Below, in pieces: positions 49,764 to 59,008 of a stretch of 64,000 nucleotides of DNA (its first letter is position 1; each line of letters begins with the position of its first letter). The stretch covers positions 24,650,452 to 24,714,451 of the forward strand of contig OX104124.1 of assembly GCA_944474755.1 (NCBI GenBank). The letters are read 5' to 3'. This DNA is from Limnoperna fortunei (Eukaryota; Mollusca; Bivalvia; Mytilida; Modiolidae). The notes under the pieces are model-generated. The model was given only the letters and a program-made list of their open reading frames with translations. It was not told the DNA's origin and did not search any database. The position numbers and the translations under genes were made by a program.

Positions 49764-49856
49764 GATTGGTTCCGTGTTGAACATCCTGATGCTGACGGTG
49801 ATGGATACTACTCCACATCACTTCCTGTAATCATATTTCAGATGATGGAACAAAAT
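49764..49856 (+). CDS. EXOC3: EXOC3 coding exon 14
   Basis: The acceptor ATCTTTTTGTAG ends at 49763 and the donor is AAT|GTAAGT. The exon has 93 nt, phase 0 at both ends, and codes for residues 410-440 with DWFRVEHPDADGDGYYSTSL and PVIIFQMMEQN. This is nearly the vertebrate DW...EP-AD-DGYY-TTLP-IVFQM-EQN block. Confidence 0.96.
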
Positions 49857-50270
49857 GTAAGTTTTATAACCATATGTGTTCAGCTACTGAACATACAGAA
49901 CACGGGTCTGATGCTACCTAAAGATAAAAGCAATGTCTTGGGTTCTCAGTGGGTGCACTTGCATCCCCCTCCCATAAAAATTGACTGTTATGATGAATAT
50001 GTATCTGAAAAATTGTTGAAAGTAGCAACAAACAAATAGTTCAGCCATGTCGTTTAATTTGTGTACAATTGAAGTTTGATATATCTTGATTGATGGAGGT
50101 GCACAGGAATCATAACTTTTCCTACATTCGATTTCAAGTTATCTCTCTTTGTTTATTTTTTTAATCTGAAGTGTATTACTGGGAGCTTCCATCAGTCCTA
50201 CTGAATATTATTAGTAGTTTGTATTTCATATACATGTATTAACTACCTATGCACAGAAAAGTTATTGTTT
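49857..50270. other. Intron 14, unique sequence
   Basis: Nothing recognised. The open frame that runs on from exon 14 to 50039 is intron read-through. Confidence 0.5.
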
Positions 50271-50648
50271 CAGATCACTACCCTAAGTCAGATCACTAGC
50301 CTAAGTCAGATCACTACCCTAAGTCAGATCACTACCCTAAGCCAGATCACTACCCTAAGTCAGATCACTACCCTAAGTCAGATCACTACCCTAAGTCAGA
50401 TCACTACCCTAAGTCAGATCACTACCCTAAGCCAGATCACTACCCTAAGTCAGATCACTACCCTAAGTCAGATCACTACCCTAAGTCAGATCACTACCCT
50501 AAGTCAGATCACTACCCTAAGTCAGATCAGTACCCTAAGTCAGATCACTACCCTAAGTCAGATCACTACCCTAAGTCAGATCACTACCCTAAGCCAGATC
50601 ACTACCCTAAGTCAGATCACTACCCTAAGTCAGATCACTACCCTAAGC
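50271..50648. repeat. Short minisatellite in intron 14, 18-bp unit, 21 copies
   Basis: CAGATCACTACCCTAAGT repeats in perfect 18-bp register with rare GCC variants, ending about 40 bp before the exon 15 acceptor. It is preceded by an acceptor-like TATTGTTTCAG. Because 18 is a multiple of three, the frame (QITTLS repeated) stays open for 130 codons. I treat that as a by-product. Confidence 0.97.
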
Positions 50649-50686
50649 ACTACATAACATATCTTATTTTTCTATTACCAAACTAG

Positions 50687-50780
50687 CTTCAAGTTGCTCG
50701 CCTGATTGGGGAAGATCTAGTCAAGAAAGTATTAGAACTGTTTGCTGATGAACTTAGTCTATTTGCCAAGGATTATACTG
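50687..50780 (+). CDS. EXOC3: EXOC3 coding exon 15
   Basis: The acceptor TTACCAAACTAG ends at 50686 (a weak pyrimidine tract next to the AG) and the donor is ACTG|GTATGA. The exon has 94 nt and codes for residues 441-472, with LQVARLIGEDLVKKVLELFA and DELSLFAKDY. Vertebrate LQVAAQISEDLKTKVL corresponds. Confidence 0.95.
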
Positions 50781-51679
50781 GTATGATTTGTGTTTCCATC
50801 ACTTCAGTTTTCTCATTATAAAGTTAATGTAGATATATAGCTCGACTGTTTTTAGGATAAAATATTTTCCAGTAATGTACATGCAGTATAGCTTAGGTGA
50901 ATTTTGCTTTTAACAGTTTTTAATGGTTTAATTTTTAATGGTTTGCTGTACAGCTCAGCTCGGGTAAATTTTGCTTATTCCACATTTGGCAATACAGCTC
51001 AGATATATGTTGCTTGTTCCATGGTTGACAGTACACCTTAGGTAAATTTGCTTAATTCATGGCTGGCTCCTCTGATAAATAGGATGAGACTTGTCAGACT
51101 TGTGCAGTCGAATGGTGGGTGTTGTTACAGGGATTCTCCAGCTTCTGGATTTAATTCCCTACTTGCGGTAAACAAGATTTATCTCCCATTTGCAGAGTTA
51201 TCTGTTCATTAGAGCAGGTACTTTATAATACCTACTGTGGGTAAAAAGTAGTTTTTCTACAATATTTTTTTATTTACATATAGCAAAGCATCCGGTAAAA
51301 TTTATTATGATATGCAAACTAATTCGGCAGTTTTTTTAGTTGTACTGGAAGAGTCAGTCCACATACATTATTTTAAAAAAAATAAAAACGTGATTTTTCC
51401 CTATCTGTTCAATACTAGATACCTGCTGTTATGAAAGACAACTCTTGCAAATGGGAAGTAACTCTTGTATTCCGAAAATAGGGAATAGCTGAAAATTATT
51501 ATCTATTATACCTTGTACTTCTTTAGATGTCACATCAATGTGTATCATGAATGTTTAATTAAACAGATCTAATGCTTTACAGAAAAAATAACCAACATGC
51601 ATGTAAACAAAAATATTTACATTTAAATGCAATGCAGTACAAGATTTTGTTAAATTTAATTTACATTTGTATATTTCAG
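50781..51679. other. Intron 15, unique sequence
   Basis: AT-rich, with a loose TACAGCTCAG / AAATTTTGCTT motif between 50890 and 51050. No gene. Confidence 0.5.
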
Positions 51680-51750
51680 CTGAAATAGAAAGTTACAAAG
51701 ATAGACATTTACAAGATAGATCAGAAATCAAATTCTTTTTGCATTATATG
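51680..51750 (+). CDS. EXOC3: EXOC3 coding exon 16
   Basis: The acceptor TTGTATATTTCAG ends at 51679 and the donor is ATG|GTATGT. The exon has 71 nt (2 + 69) and codes for residues 472-495 with AEIESYKDRHLQDRSEIKFF and LHYM. It fits the vertebrate YKEEHLRNR...YVQYM segment. Confidence 0.94.
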
Positions 51751-51784
51751 GTATGTTAACAATTCTGTTCAGTGTGCTCCATTG

Positions 51785-51965
51785 TTCATTTCAACCCCAT
51801 ATAGCGATCATTTACATCTGACCCATGTGAACCCCATATAGCCATCATTTACATCTGACCCATGTGAACCCCATAAAGCCATCATTTATATCTGACCCAT
51901 TTGAAACCCTTATAGCCATCATTTATATCTGACCCATTTGAACCCCATATGGATGCATGACTCAA
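51785..51965. repeat. Short minisatellite in intron 16, about 37-bp unit, 5 copies
   Basis: AACCCCATATAGCCATCATT followed by TACATCTGACCCATGTG repeats about five times, starting some 35 bp after the exon 16 donor. Confidence 0.9.
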
Positions 51966-52169
51966 GTAAACTTAAGCTTCTTACTTAGAATCTTGTCATA
52001 GGGTATAATTTAAGAGAACCTAGTTATTTCACCTGAGGCATGCATGAATTGCTGCAATTTAAATGTCCAGCTCTTTCTAAGTAAGAGCTTTAAAGAAAAC
52101 AGATTGAAGCAGTTATCTTTTTTTGGAACTGATTGGGCAATAGGTAGAAAATACCTGACAGGTCATTTA

Positions 52170-53110
52170 TTTTTTGTCTCGCCTGCGACGAAACTTGCTG
52201 CAGGCGAGACATTTGTATGGGAATCCGGCGGCGGCGGCGGCGTAGTAAACACTTGGACATCTTGCATATATTTGTAAGCCCAAGCCCTAGGTCCATCAAA
52301 TTTGGTCCAGAGGTAGCTTATGATGAGTACTTCCAGTCAGTCACCTGACCTTGACCTCAATTTCAGTCCAGCGACTACGTTAAAGTTTTTTGGGTTATGG
52401 CAGTTCCTCTGTAACTACGCATGGTAGGATGACAATATTTGGTATATAGGTTGCTGATGACAAGTACATGACTGTCTGGTAGCTGTCACCTGACCTTGAC
52501 CTCAATTTCACGGTCCAGCGACTACGTTATAATTTTTGGGTTACGGCAGTTCCTTTGTAACCACGCATGGTAGGATGACAATATTTGGTATATAGGTTGC
52601 TGATGACAAGTACATGACTGTCTGGTAGGTGCCACCTGACCTTGACCTTAATTTCACGGTCCAGCGACTATGTTAAAGTTTTTGGGTTACAGCTGTTCCT
52701 CTGTAACCATGCATGGTAGGATGCCAATATTTGGTATAGGTTGCTGATGAATAGTACATGACTGTCTGGTAGGTGTCACCTGACCTTGACCTCAATTTCA
52801 AGGTCCAGTGACTACGTTAAAGTTTTTGGGTTATGGCAGTTTCTCTGTAACTATGCATTGCAGAATGACAATATTTGGTATATAGGTTGCTGATGAATAG
52901 TACATGACTGTCTGGTAGGTGCCACCTGACCTTGACCTCAATTTCATGGTCCAGTGACTACGTTAAAGTTTTTGTGTTACGGCTGTTCCTATGCATGGAA
53001 TGGTGATAATATTTGGTATACAGGCTGCTGCTGATAACTAATGCTATTTACGTAATGCTTATGACGAAATTCATTTTCGTTACTGATGGGGAATGCAGGC
53101 GAGACGTTTT
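52170..53110 (+). mobile_element. Family C interspersed repeat (TCTCGCCTGC hairpin, tandem modules)
   Basis: The 5' stem-loop GTCTCGCCTGC / GCAGGCGAGAC (52176-52210) is followed by a CCGGCGGCGGCGGCG tract. About five modules of roughly 140 bp follow, with GTCACCTGACCTTGACCTCA, GGTCCAGCGACTACGTTA and GGTATATAGGTTGCTGATGA. The 3' end repeats one stem arm (GCAGGCGAGACG near 53095). It is non-coding and has the same architecture as families A and B. Confidence 0.8.
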
Positions 53111-53724
53111 TCTGTGTCCATCCTTGTACTATAAAAGGATCACTGATGATTGCTGTCACAACCAGTTAGGAAAACATTATGATATGTAGATGTTTTGTTT
53201 TGTGTTGTTTTGAAATTGTTGAACATATGTTCTGACTTCTTACCTTTTGTCCAATGCTATGATGTTCAGGGTTAAAAAACTTTATTATAAACAGACATTT
53301 TTTTAAACTTTCACTACTCATTGGTTCAAGGGAGTTGTTTGTGTCCTATATATTCAATGCAGAGATGCCAACCATTACATTTTCTCTGTAATTTTTACCA
53401 TTGTTTTTAATTGAAATTACGCTGTTACAGCTGGTTTTTCAATATTTACGGATAATTATGGTTCCCCATTTTGTTTAACAATATTTTAATCAAGCCTGCA
53501 ATTAATTGTGACACTTGGTTTCAGTTTCAAATTGTCTGTCTTTTAAAGTGCTTTATCATTAAATACTTAATTTGCTTTCAAATAGAGTAACCCATATTAT
53601 AAGAAATAACTTGCGTGACCTATGACCTATTCTTACACAGTTAATTTTCAAATAGTCCCCTGACGTCATCAACGTTTTTACTATAAAAATTGTTAAGATT
53701 TGTGGTTAAAATTAAATTATAAGG
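53111..53724. other. Intron 16, unique sequence
   Basis: AT-rich; nothing recognised. Confidence 0.5.
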
Positions 53725-53855
53725 AATATTTCAAATTTCTGAACAGGCTATAAGATATAATATGGTTTGGGTCTGTTTACACATTCGCAGTTTATTAGGT
53801 GTAAACAGACCCAAACCATATTATTCGTATAACCTGTTCAGAAATTTGAAGTATT
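53725..53855. mobile_element. Foldback element, about 58-bp arms with 16-bp loop
   Basis: Arm AATATTTCAAATTTCTGAAC...GGGTCTGTTTACAC (53725-53782) is the near-perfect inverse of GTGTAAACAGACCC...GTTCAGAAATTTGAAGTATT (53799-53855). The RNA could form a long hairpin inside intron 16. No target duplication was defined. Confidence 0.85.
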
Positions 53856-54049
53856 GATTGTTCATACAGATTTGTAACTGAGAAGTAACCATAAACTTAA
53901 ATTCAAATTGTGAAAACAAAATTAGTATGTGTATGAATCAGATGTGACATAAATATTCATTACACACCTGCAAGTGTTACAACACCGAAAATTATCTCAA
54001 TTACGAGAGGAAAAAAATCTTCATTTTACTGACACTAATCGATTGGGGT

Positions 54050-54366
54050 TGGCATTATACATTATATAAGTTATACTTTGGGCTATACTATATATAAGTT
54101 CAGGGGGTGTGAAGAGATTGTTATTTCTTTGATATACATTATATAAGTTATACTTTGGGCTATACTATATATAAGTTCAGGGGGTGTGAAGAGATTGTTA
54201 TTTCTTTGATATACATTATATAAGTTATACTTTGGGTTATACTATATATAAGTTCAGGGGGTGTGAAGAGATTGTTATTTCTTTGATATACATTATATAA
54301 GTTATACTTTGGGTTATACTATATATAAGTTCAGGGGGTATGAAGAGATTGTTATTTCTTCGATAT
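54050..54366. repeat. Minisatellite in intron 16, about 77-bp unit, 4 copies
   Basis: TATACATTATATAAGTTATA, CTTTGGGCTATACTATATAT and AAGTTCAGGGGGTGTGAAGA repeat four times with almost no change. Confidence 0.95.
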
Positions 54367-54609
54367 ACAACATGAAAAAGAGTATCTTAGATGTGGGTCT
54401 AGTTTTGAACTTCAAACTTATGTTTACTTTTTAATAGAATAACCCTTTTGATATACATTTAAGTAGAATACAGTGTTTCATTTTTTGTTCTGATTCAATA
54501 CCATTTTATATATTATATTTTTCTAGCAAAATTTAATAAGATATTGATAAAATGATTGTTTAAAGCAACATGGACTTAAAAATGTGTTGTTTTTTTTTAT
54601 CAATTTCAG

Positions 54610-54764
54610 ATTGCTAATATCAACAATTGTCTATCATTTGGTGAATACATGAAACAATTGAGGAATCGTTATTTAAAGGAAGATTTTGAGGAAGATGAAG
54701 AAAATATACGAAAAGATAGATTTCAACAACTAAATGACACATTCCTCAAAATAGCTAAAACAGG
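54610..54764 (+). CDS. EXOC3: EXOC3 coding exon 17
   Basis: The acceptor TTTATCAATTTCAG ends at 54609 and the donor is ACAGG|GTACAT. The exon has 155 nt (51 codons plus 2) and codes for residues 496-547. It opens with IANINNCLSFGEYMKQLRNR (vertebrate IAIINNC...SLKRKYL) and continues through an acidic stretch, KEDFEEDEENIRKDR. The donor (GG|GTACAT) is weak but is the only one that keeps frame with exon 18. Confidence 0.95.
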
Positions 54765-55094
54765 GTACATTTTGTCAAAAGTTCAATGTGTTTGGTTTCA
54801 TAATGTATTGTAGCCATATATACAGTGCTGTAGGATGGGGTAGGGTCTTTAGGCAGCTTAATTGGTTTCTGAGCTAAAATGTCAAAAAGGTTTGCTTGAG
54901 CCATGTTATCAATCTGATAACTAAATAAAAAGTTATTGACAATCAAAAGTAATGCATTTCCGGTTAACTGGCTGGAATGTGTCTGCATTTTCTAGTTTGT
55001 TTACTTTGTCTTCAAGAATGAAAAAAAATGTTAGACATTATTGTCTATTCTGAGTCAAGTTTACTGAAGCTGTATTTTATAGATTTGGATGTAA
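54765..55094. other. Intron 17, unique sequence
   Basis: Nothing recognised. The minus-strand frame at 54755-54988 overlaps exon 17 and lacks support. Confidence 0.5.
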
Positions 55095-55795
55095 GCATAT
55101 GTGTATAGCTCAAGTGTAACTTAAGTAAGGTCCAGACTCTTAAGGCCCAGACTTTTGGAAATATCAATTGTAACACGAGTAAGGTCCAGACTTTTGGAAA
55201 TATCAAGTGCAACTTAAGTAAGGTCCAGACTTTTGGTAATATCAAGTGTAACTTAAGTAAGGTCCAGACTTTTGGTAATATAAAGTGTAACTTAAGTATG
55301 GTCCAGATTTTTGGTAATATAAAGTGTAACTTAAGTATGGTCCAGACTTTTGGTAATATCAAGTGTAACTTAAGTATGGTCCAGATTTTTGGTAATATCA
55401 AGTGTAACTTAAGTAAGGTCCAGACTTTTGGTAATATAAAGTGTAACTTAAGTATGGTCCAGACTTTTGGTAATATCAAGTGTAACTTAAGTAAGGTCCA
55501 GACTTTTGGTAATATCAAGTGTAACTTAAGTTAGGTCCAGACTTTTGGTAATATAAAGTGTAACTTAAGTATGGTCCAGACTTTTGGTAATATCAAGTGT
55601 AACTTAAGTAAGGTCCAGACTTTTGGTAACATCAAGTGTAACTAGTAAGGTCGAGACTTTTGGTAACATCAAGTGTAACTTAAGTATGGTCCAGACTTTT
55701 GGTAATATCAAGTGTAACTTAAGTAAGGTCGAGACTTTTGGTAACATCAAGTATAACTTAAGTAAGGTGCAGACTTTTGGTAATGTCAATTCAAT
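55095..55795. repeat. Minisatellite in intron 17, 39-bp unit, about 18 copies
   Basis: AACTTAAGTAAGGTCCAGAC and TTTTGGTAATATCAAGTGT repeat with a 39-bp period. Variants are AAGG/ATGG and ATATC/ATATA/ACATC. The period of 13 codons opens frames on both strands that are not genes. Confidence 0.96.
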
Positions 55796-55962
55796 TGAAA
55801 TGTTATAATTATTACTTATCTTGCTTAAAATAAACTTGTTTTCATTTTCCTTCAAGATCTTTATTTAATTCTCTCTGATGGAAATGAAAAAGTAATTTCT
55901 AAAAGAAGATATAAAGGCCATTTTCTGCATAAAATTCCACGGTAGGTGTTTTCTACTTTCAG

Positions 55963-56040
55963 AACTAGTATTATATTAGAGGAAGTATTTATTGATTTAA
56001 AAAACAGCAAAGTTTTTGAAGAGATACTGACAAAAACATG
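55963..56040 (+). CDS. EXOC3: EXOC3 coding exon 18
   Basis: The acceptor TTCTACTTTCAG ends at 55962 and the donor is CATG|GTAAGT. The exon has 78 nt (1 + 25 codons + 2) and codes for residues 547-573 with TSIILEEVFIDLKNSKVFEE and ILTKTW, matching vertebrate LLEEVFLDLEQHLNELMTKKW. Confidence 0.96.
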
Positions 56041-56806
56041 GTAAGTGTCTTGTATAAAATGTGTGTAACTACATATGGTCTGTTTCATGAAACAAGAAAT
56101 ACATTCAAAAGACTTGTAAGAAAAATTTATACTCCAATTTTTATAATTTTTTTAAATTTTCCATGCTAATCACATACATTTTTCAGAGACAAAAAAGCCA
56201 ACACAGAACATGGGTCTGGAAACGGTCATATTTGCCGGACATGACCGAAATTTACACTAAAATGACCAACTAAGATTTGCTCAAATCGGACATCTAAAAA
56301 GTAATATTTTACATGCAATAATCATTTGTTGGATTTAATCCCTTCAATTTGTATTATAAATCAACCCTAAGGCTATTTCCTGTCGCTGACAGGTGTTTAT
56401 TGACCACCGACCGGTGATTACGTAATAAAGTCAACAGGTGACAGATCTGTTTCATCCATATCTTAAACATACTATTGCAACAACATTTGAAGCAACAGAG
56501 ATTGAATATATATAAATATTTAATATAATAGACTGTTTCTATATCACATTGCTAGGAAAATAAGACAATTTTACAGTACACATGCAACTTTAATGAAAAA
56601 CATGTGTGGTCAAAATTGTACACTACGCAAGCGCCAATGTGACTAAACGTACATAAATCAAGAGAAAACCAATTTGAATAAAAAATCATTGAAAATAATG
56701 AGAACAAAAATGAGTATTTTATTTAATAATAAAAAATGGTAAAGAGCATCGATCGCAGAATAACGCATAAATTCAATTCGGGTCCGAACTTGTGGCAATA
56801 ATAATT
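56041..56806. other. Intron 18, unique sequence
   Basis: No gene recognised; AT-rich. Confidence 0.5.
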
Positions 56807-57817
56807 TCATTTTCATATTAGCTCACAATTTGTAGACATTATTTGTGCCACATGAGCTGATTACAGCAATGACTTCTACTTTCATTTCCAGGTTACAAAG
56901 CTCACATTTTGTAGACATAATTTGTGCCATGTGGGCTGATTACAGCAATGTCTTCTACTTTCATTTCCAGGTTACAAAGCTCACATTTTGTAGACATTTG
57001 TGCCACATGGGTCAATTACAGCAATGACTTCTACTTTCATTTTCATATAAGCTCACATTTTGTAGACATAATTTGTGCCACGTGAGCTGATTACAGCAAT
57101 GACTTCTACTTTCATTTCCAGGTTACAAATCTCGCATTTTGTAGACATAATTTGTGCCACGTGAGCTGATTACAGCAATGACTTCTACTTTCATTTCCAG
57201 GTTACAGAGCTCACATTTTGTAGACATTATTTGTGCCACGTGAGCTGATTACAGCAATGACTTCTACTTTCATTTTCAGGTTACAAATCTCGCATTTTGT
57301 AGACATAATTTGTGCCACGTGAGCTGATTACAGCAATGACTTCTACTTTCATTTCCAGGTTGCAGAGCTCACATTTTGTAGACATTATTTGTGCCACGTG
57401 GGCTGATTACAGCAATGACTTCTACTTTCATTTCAAGGTTACAAATCTCGCATTTTGTAGACATAATTTGTGCCACGTGAGCTGATTACAGCCATGACTT
57501 CTACTTTCATTTCCAGGTTACAGAGCTCACATTTTGTAGACATTATTTGTGCCACGTGGGCTGATTACAGCAATGACTTCTACTTTCATTTTCAGGTTAC
57601 AGAGCTCACATTTTGTAGACATTATTTGTGCCACGTGGGTTGATTACAGCAATGACTTCTACTTTCATTTTCAGGTTACAGAGCTCACATTTTGTAGACA
57701 TTATTTGTGCCACGTGGGCTGATTACAACAATGACTTCTACTTTTATTTTCAGGTTACAGAGCTCACATTTTGTAGACATTATTTGTGCCACATGGGCTG
57801 ATTATAGCAATGACTTC
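56807..57817. repeat. Tandem array of the intron 18 / exon 19 junction, 79-bp unit, about 12 copies ending in the real exon
   Basis: Each unit is TACTTTCATTTTCAG (intron end and AG) plus the first 64 nt of exon 19, starting GTTACAGAGCTCACATTTTG. Copies at 56892 and 56971 are 79 bp apart. The last copy runs into the rest of exon 19. Most copies keep a good pyrimidine tract and CAG; one or two lack the AG. Using the copy just upstream shifts the frame, and a TGA follows inside the next copy. Confidence 0.97.
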
Positions 57818-57906
57818 ATACATCTGAAGCCCAGATTTAACAATGAAGTAGTTGAAGCAGGTCAGAAACGAGTGCTAATGGAATATCTGAAATCCCTTTT
57901 CACTAA
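57754..57906 (+). CDS. EXOC3: EXOC3 coding exon 19
   Basis: The acceptor TACTTTTATTTTCAG ends at 57753 and the donor is ACTAA|GTAAGT. The exon has 153 nt (1 + 50 codons + 2) and codes for residues 573-624 with LQSSHFVDIICATWADYSND, then PRFNNEVVEAGQKRVLMEYL. Vertebrate VDIICVT-EDY-NDF and RRVVVEYL correspond. I chose this acceptor because only this copy continues into the rest of the exon in frame and reaches a donor. Confidence 0.95.
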
Positions 57907-58215
57907 GTAAGTTTTGGTACTTTTGTTACAGGTTTTTGAACACTACTAGTATTATTAACTGTTTAATGGAATGGTCGTTAAACATCCTGCTTGCAGTATT
58001 TTAGCTATATTTAGGATAAGTACCATATTGTACATGCACAAAGCTGTATTTGGAAAATATACTTCTCTGTACCTCTATTTTATCAAGCAATCATGAAAAG
58101 GGTACTTGAGTGTGACTTAGGTCAGTGTCAACTTGATTTGAACTTTGCATGTTTTCAAGCCAAATGATGTTTGTTTTTCTAAGGTTAAACATCATTTAAA
58201 GCAATTTTTCAGCTT
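57907..58215. other. Intron 19, dispersed-repeat fragment
   Basis: About 57975-58030 (CTTGCAGTATTTTAGCTATA) is related to the fragment at about 13858-13885. Otherwise unique. Confidence 0.45.
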
Positions 58216-58412
58216 CATCTTGGTGTCCAGCCTTTATTGGGGAAGGATGCCAAAGTACCCCTTACCTTGGTGTCCAGCCTTTATTGGGGAAGGATGCCAA
58301 AGTACCCCTTACCTTGGTGTCCAGCCTTTATTGGGGACGGATGCCAAAGCACCCCTTACATGTACCTTGGTGTCCAGCCTTTATTGGGGAAGGATGCCAA
58401 AGTACCTCTTAC
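58216..58412. repeat. Short minisatellite in intron 19, 47-bp unit, 4 copies
   Basis: CTTGGTGTCCAGCCTTTATT, GGGGAAGGATGCCAAAGTAC and CCCTTAC repeat four times. One copy has a 6-bp insertion (ATGTAC). Confidence 0.95.
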
Positions 58413-58565
58413 CATGGCAGAAAAACTGGCAATCCTAGTCAATCAAGGTTGGAGTCAAGCACTACTGCCCACAGTCAGGCTCGAACCTCAGTGTTGACAG
58501 GCACATGATCAACAGTAGATGACTAAATACCTTAGCCAATTTTCCACCAAGGCCCCTAACTTTCA
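58410..58565 (-). mobile_element. tRNA-derived SINE, minus-strand copy
   Basis: The reverse complement contains GGTTCGAGCCTGACTGTGGG (B box), CTGTCAACACTGA and AGGATTGCCAGTTTTTC, matching the family at 11160 and 32590. Confidence 0.7.
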
Positions 58566-58630
58566 GAAGCAGAGATATTTCATAATTGTCCAATTTTGTT
58601 GTTTAGCATACCCGTATTACACATCTTTAT

Positions 58631-58892
58631 TATACCCCCCGCAAACTTGTTTGAGGGGTATTAAGGAATGACCCTGTCTGTCTGTCCGGCTGTCCACATC
58701 CATTGTAAGCGAAACTCCTCCTAAACCGCTTGATGAAATTTAATGAAACTTAGCATAATGGAAGTACATTATATGTAGATGTTCATGAAGGATTTTTATT
58801 GACCTTGGATATCATTAAGGGGAGATTATTGGACTTGAAAGCAAAGTGGGGGGTATCCCTTTGTGAGCATGCTCACAGTCCACACTTGTTTA
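58631..58892 (+). mobile_element. Family B short copy ending at the exon 20 acceptor
   Basis: It starts TATACCCCCCGCAAACTTGT, carries a CCTGTCTGTCTGTCC tract and one module (CTCCTCCTAAACCGCTTGA, AATTTAATGAAACTTAGC), and ends GTGAGCATGCTCACAGTCCA then CACTTGTTT. The same end is seen in the copies at 59979 and 60957. Here it stops 7-8 bases before the exon 20 splice site, so the likely branch-point region is transposon-derived. Confidence 0.8.
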
Positions 58893-58899
58893 ATTTTAG

Positions 58900-59008
58900 A
58901 AAGCTTCAATTTAAAACCTATGATGAGAGGAAAATTGCAGCAGAAAAACTGGTAAAAGAAGGAACACAACTAGGAGAACTCTTCCAGAAATATGGAACCC
59001 CTAAAGTG
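58900..59008 (+). CDS. EXOC3: EXOC3 coding exon 20 (last exon I can place with confidence)
   Basis: The acceptor TTGTTTAATTTTAG ends at 58899 and the donor is GTG|GTAAGG. The exon has 109 nt (1 + 108), ends in phase 0, and codes for residues 624-660. It contains LQFKTYDERKIAAEKLVKEG and LGELFQKYG, matching vertebrate ISFRSPEERKEGAEKM and LFRKL. The protein is not finished here: vertebrate EXOC3 has roughly 90 further residues. Confidence 0.95.

Larger units (their letters stand above)
4303..59008 (+). other. EXOC3: EXOC3 (SEC6) gene body, 20 coding exons identified, 3' end outside the window
   Basis: EXOC3/Sec6 is a core subunit of the eight-part exocyst, which tethers secretory vesicles to the plasma membrane before SNARE-driven fusion. 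Joining 20 GT-AG exons gives one open frame of 660 codons in which every junction phase matches. Stretches that I recognise from vertebrate EXOC3 include RPDQL near the N-terminus, QSQLDGVRTGL, AMENLKHIFTVPE, TGFMPPGRPKNW, KMWLVRHLE, DGYYSTSLP and VDIICATWADY, all in the expected order. Vertebrate EXOC3 is about 745 residues, so roughly 85-100 C-terminal residues remain downstream. Introns range from under 0.5 kb to over 10 kb and carry most of the repeats in the window. Confidence 0.95.

Noticed and set aside
50271..50648. Interstitial telomere repeat (CCCTAA)
   Set aside because: CCCTAA occurs once per 18-bp unit and is not itself tandem, so the match is probably chance.
50265..50657. 130-residue QITTLS repeat protein
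   Set aside because: An 18-bp repeat gives an open frame automatically, and no donor or domain supports coding use. It is kept only as a low-interest finding.
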